From positions 177,595 through 241,594 of the forward strand of contig NZ_JARAJZ010000003.1 in NCBI RefSeq assembly GCF_028765345.1: DNA of 64,000 bases. Reading direction: 5' to 3'. The position numbers and the translations under genes are program-made. Of this stretch, positions 62,834-64,000 are shown one piece after another. Source of the DNA: Sporolactobacillus sp. CQH2019. GTDB taxonomy: Bacteria > Bacillota > Bacilli > Bacillales > Sporolactobacillaceae. Each line of letters begins with the position of its first letter. Positions within the stretch are counted from its first letter, which is position 1. The notes under the pieces are model-generated. The model was given only the letters and a program-made list of their open reading frames with translations. It was not told the DNA's origin and made no database searches.

Positions 62834-63940
62834 ATGATCCCTTTATGTGTTCCTGAGATTCACGGAAATGAATGGAATTATATAAAAAATTGCCTGGATA
62901 CGAATTGGGTTTCATCGGCCGGGGCCTATGTCGGCCGGTTTGAAGAAGCATTTGCACACTATTTGGATATTGAGCGGGCGGTTGTGACGATGAACGGCAC
63001 GGCGGCGCTTCAACTGGCTTTGCTTTCGCTTGGGGTTGGAGCCGGCGATGAAGTGATTGTTCCATCAATGACTTTCATTTCTCCGGTAAATGCGATTCGC
63101 TATGTGGGAGCCGAACCGGTTTTTGCCGATATTCGCGAAGATACATGGGTCATGGACGAACGGCAGGTTGAAGCCTTGATTACGGCGCGGACGAAAGCGG
63201 TTCTTCCGGTGCATATTTACGGGCAGCCGGTCAATATGACGAAGATCATGAAAGTGGCTGAAAAGCACCATTTGTTCGTTATTGAGGATGCAACGGAAAG
63301 CCTCGGTGCTGAGTGGGGCGGCCGCAAAGCCGGCACGATCGGAGATATCGGCTGTTTCAGTTTCAACGGCAATAAATTGATCACAACCGGTGCCGGCGGC
63401 ATGCTTGTTACCGATGATCAATCGCTCGGAGAACGCGCAAAATATCTTTCGACACAAACCAAAACAATGGGTGAGAACGGTTCGTTTTACCATGAGGAAG
63501 TCGGCTATAATTTCCGTATGCCGAATCTGCTTGCGGCGATGGGCTGCGCGCAGCTTGAGAAAATCGACGAATACATTGCACTGAAAAGGAAGCACGCGGC
63601 GCGCTATAATCAACTGCTGAAGGGGATTCCGGGGCTGGCTCTTCCGGCGAAAGAAGAAGGATTTCGAAGTGCCTGCTGGCTTTTTTCGATCCTTATCGGG
63701 CCGGATTACCCGCTCTCCCGGGATCAGCTGATCGATCGGCTGAAAAAAAACGGCATCCAGTCGCGTCCTTTTTTCCAGCCGGTCCACCGGATGCCTCCTT
63801 ACAAAGACTGCCGGACGGCGGAAACGATGGATCAGACGTGGAAGGCAGCGGAACGGGGGATTAATCTGCCGAGTTCCGTCGGACTGGCGGATGAGGATAT
63901 TTCCCTGATCTGCTCCATCATTGGGAATAAAGACCTATGA
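62834..63940 (+). CDS. legC: LegC-family sugar aminotransferase
   Basis: A 368-aa PLP aminotransferase of the DegT/DnrJ/EryC1 family that aminates the 4-keto sugar from LegB. Features: IPLCVPEIHGNEWNYIKNCL, TMNGTAALQLALLSLGVG, EVIVPSMTFISPVNAIRYVG, cofactor Asp in FVIEDATESLG, PLP Lys in FSFNGNKLITTGAGGM. ATG at 62834 with AAGGGGG 6 nt upstream; it follows legB by 16 bp. The last 60 bp of the window hold no further gene; the next pathway gene (legH) would be beyond the edge if present. Confidence 0.92.
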   Translation: MIPLCVPEIHGNEWNYIKNCLDTNWVSSAGAYVGRFEEAFAHYLDIERAVVTMNGTAALQLALLSLGVGAGDEVIVPSMTFISPVNAIRYVGAEPVFADIREDTWVMDERQVEALITARTKAVLPVHIYGQPVNMTKIMKVAEKHHLFVIEDATESLGAEWGGRKAGTIGDIGCFSFNGNKLITTGAGGMLVTDDQSLGERAKYLSTQTKTMGENGSFYHEEVGYNFRMPNLLAAMGCAQLEKIDEYIALKRKHAARYNQLLKGIPGLALPAKEEGFRSACWLFSILIGPDYPLSRDQLIDRLKKNGIQSRPFFQPVHRMPPYKDCRTAETMDQTWKAAERGINLPSSVGLADEDISLICSIIGNKDL

Positions 63941-64000
63941 TTATATTCTCAAATAAATGCAACAAATTTTACTGAAAAAGATTAAACATTCACGTTTATA

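Noticed and set aside
1-64000. tRNA, rRNA, intact insertion sequences, prophage genes
   Set aside because: None recognised on reading both strands; a dedicated covariance or profile search would be needed to exclude them fully.

Overview
The window looks like the chromosome of a motile, naturally competent, spore-forming member of the Bacillales. The conserved block tagO - yvyE(yigZ) - degS - degU - comFA - comFC - yvyF - flgM - flgN - flgK - flgL - fliW - csrA follows the Bacillus subtilis order. A YjcZ-type small protein and AGGAGG-type ribosome binding sites with frequent TTG and GTG starts agree with this. Base composition is roughly 48-50% GC by eye. Together with a lacD-type aldolase this suggests Sporolactobacillaceae or a near relative; that placement is an inference. 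No rRNA, tRNA, CRISPR array or intact insertion sequence was recognised.

Layout. 0.3-4.7 kb: a minus-strand operon (FadR-type regulator, family III CoA-transferase, HMG-CoA-lyase-like enzyme, MFS carrier) that probably takes up, CoA-activates and cleaves a branched organic acid. 5-8.8 kb: D-serine dehydratase, a 13-heptad coiled-coil protein, an OsmC protein. 9-12.7 kb: two chemoreceptors, the first behind a sigma-D-like promoter. 12.8-20 kb: M29 aminopeptidase, YkvI-type transporter, Nramp Mn transporter with an MntR-like box, several very small genes (one behind a perfect cre site) and tagatose-bisphosphate aldolase. 21-25.7 kb: an HD-GYP protein with a degenerate B12-binding-like tail, then motA/motB from a sigma-D-like promoter and an SGNH-like exported protein. 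26-32 kb: glycerate kinase, a NERD protein, an aldo-keto reductase, an X-Pro aminopeptidase. 32-47 kb: wall teichoic acid genes tagA/tagO and the deg-com-flagellar block. Directly after csrA, where hag often sits, a c-di-GMP-I riboswitch precedes an EAL phosphodiesterase and a PilZ protein.

49-53.4 kb is a cassette of a WYL regulator, a GyrI-like protein and a UvrA-like ABC ATPase broken by a stop codon and a frameshift. 53.4-54.2 kb is a 0.78-kb array of about 38 intergenic units of about 21 bp. From 54.4 kb to the right end lies a surface-sugar region: an aminotransferase-like gene, a decayed gene, then ptmE-like, CMP-legionaminate synthetase, legI, legG, a sugar formyltransferase, legB and legC. 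This is a nonulosonic (legionaminic) acid pathway whose upstream region carries a sigma-D-like promoter, suggesting flagellin or surface glycosylation. The cluster is cut by the window end.

Main themes: motility control by c-di-GMP (HD-GYP, riboswitch-EAL-PilZ, MotAB, chemoreceptors, FliW-CsrA); a formyl-modified legionaminic acid pathway tied to motility; and a dispersed family of intergenic arrays with a strict 21-bp period at several unrelated loci.
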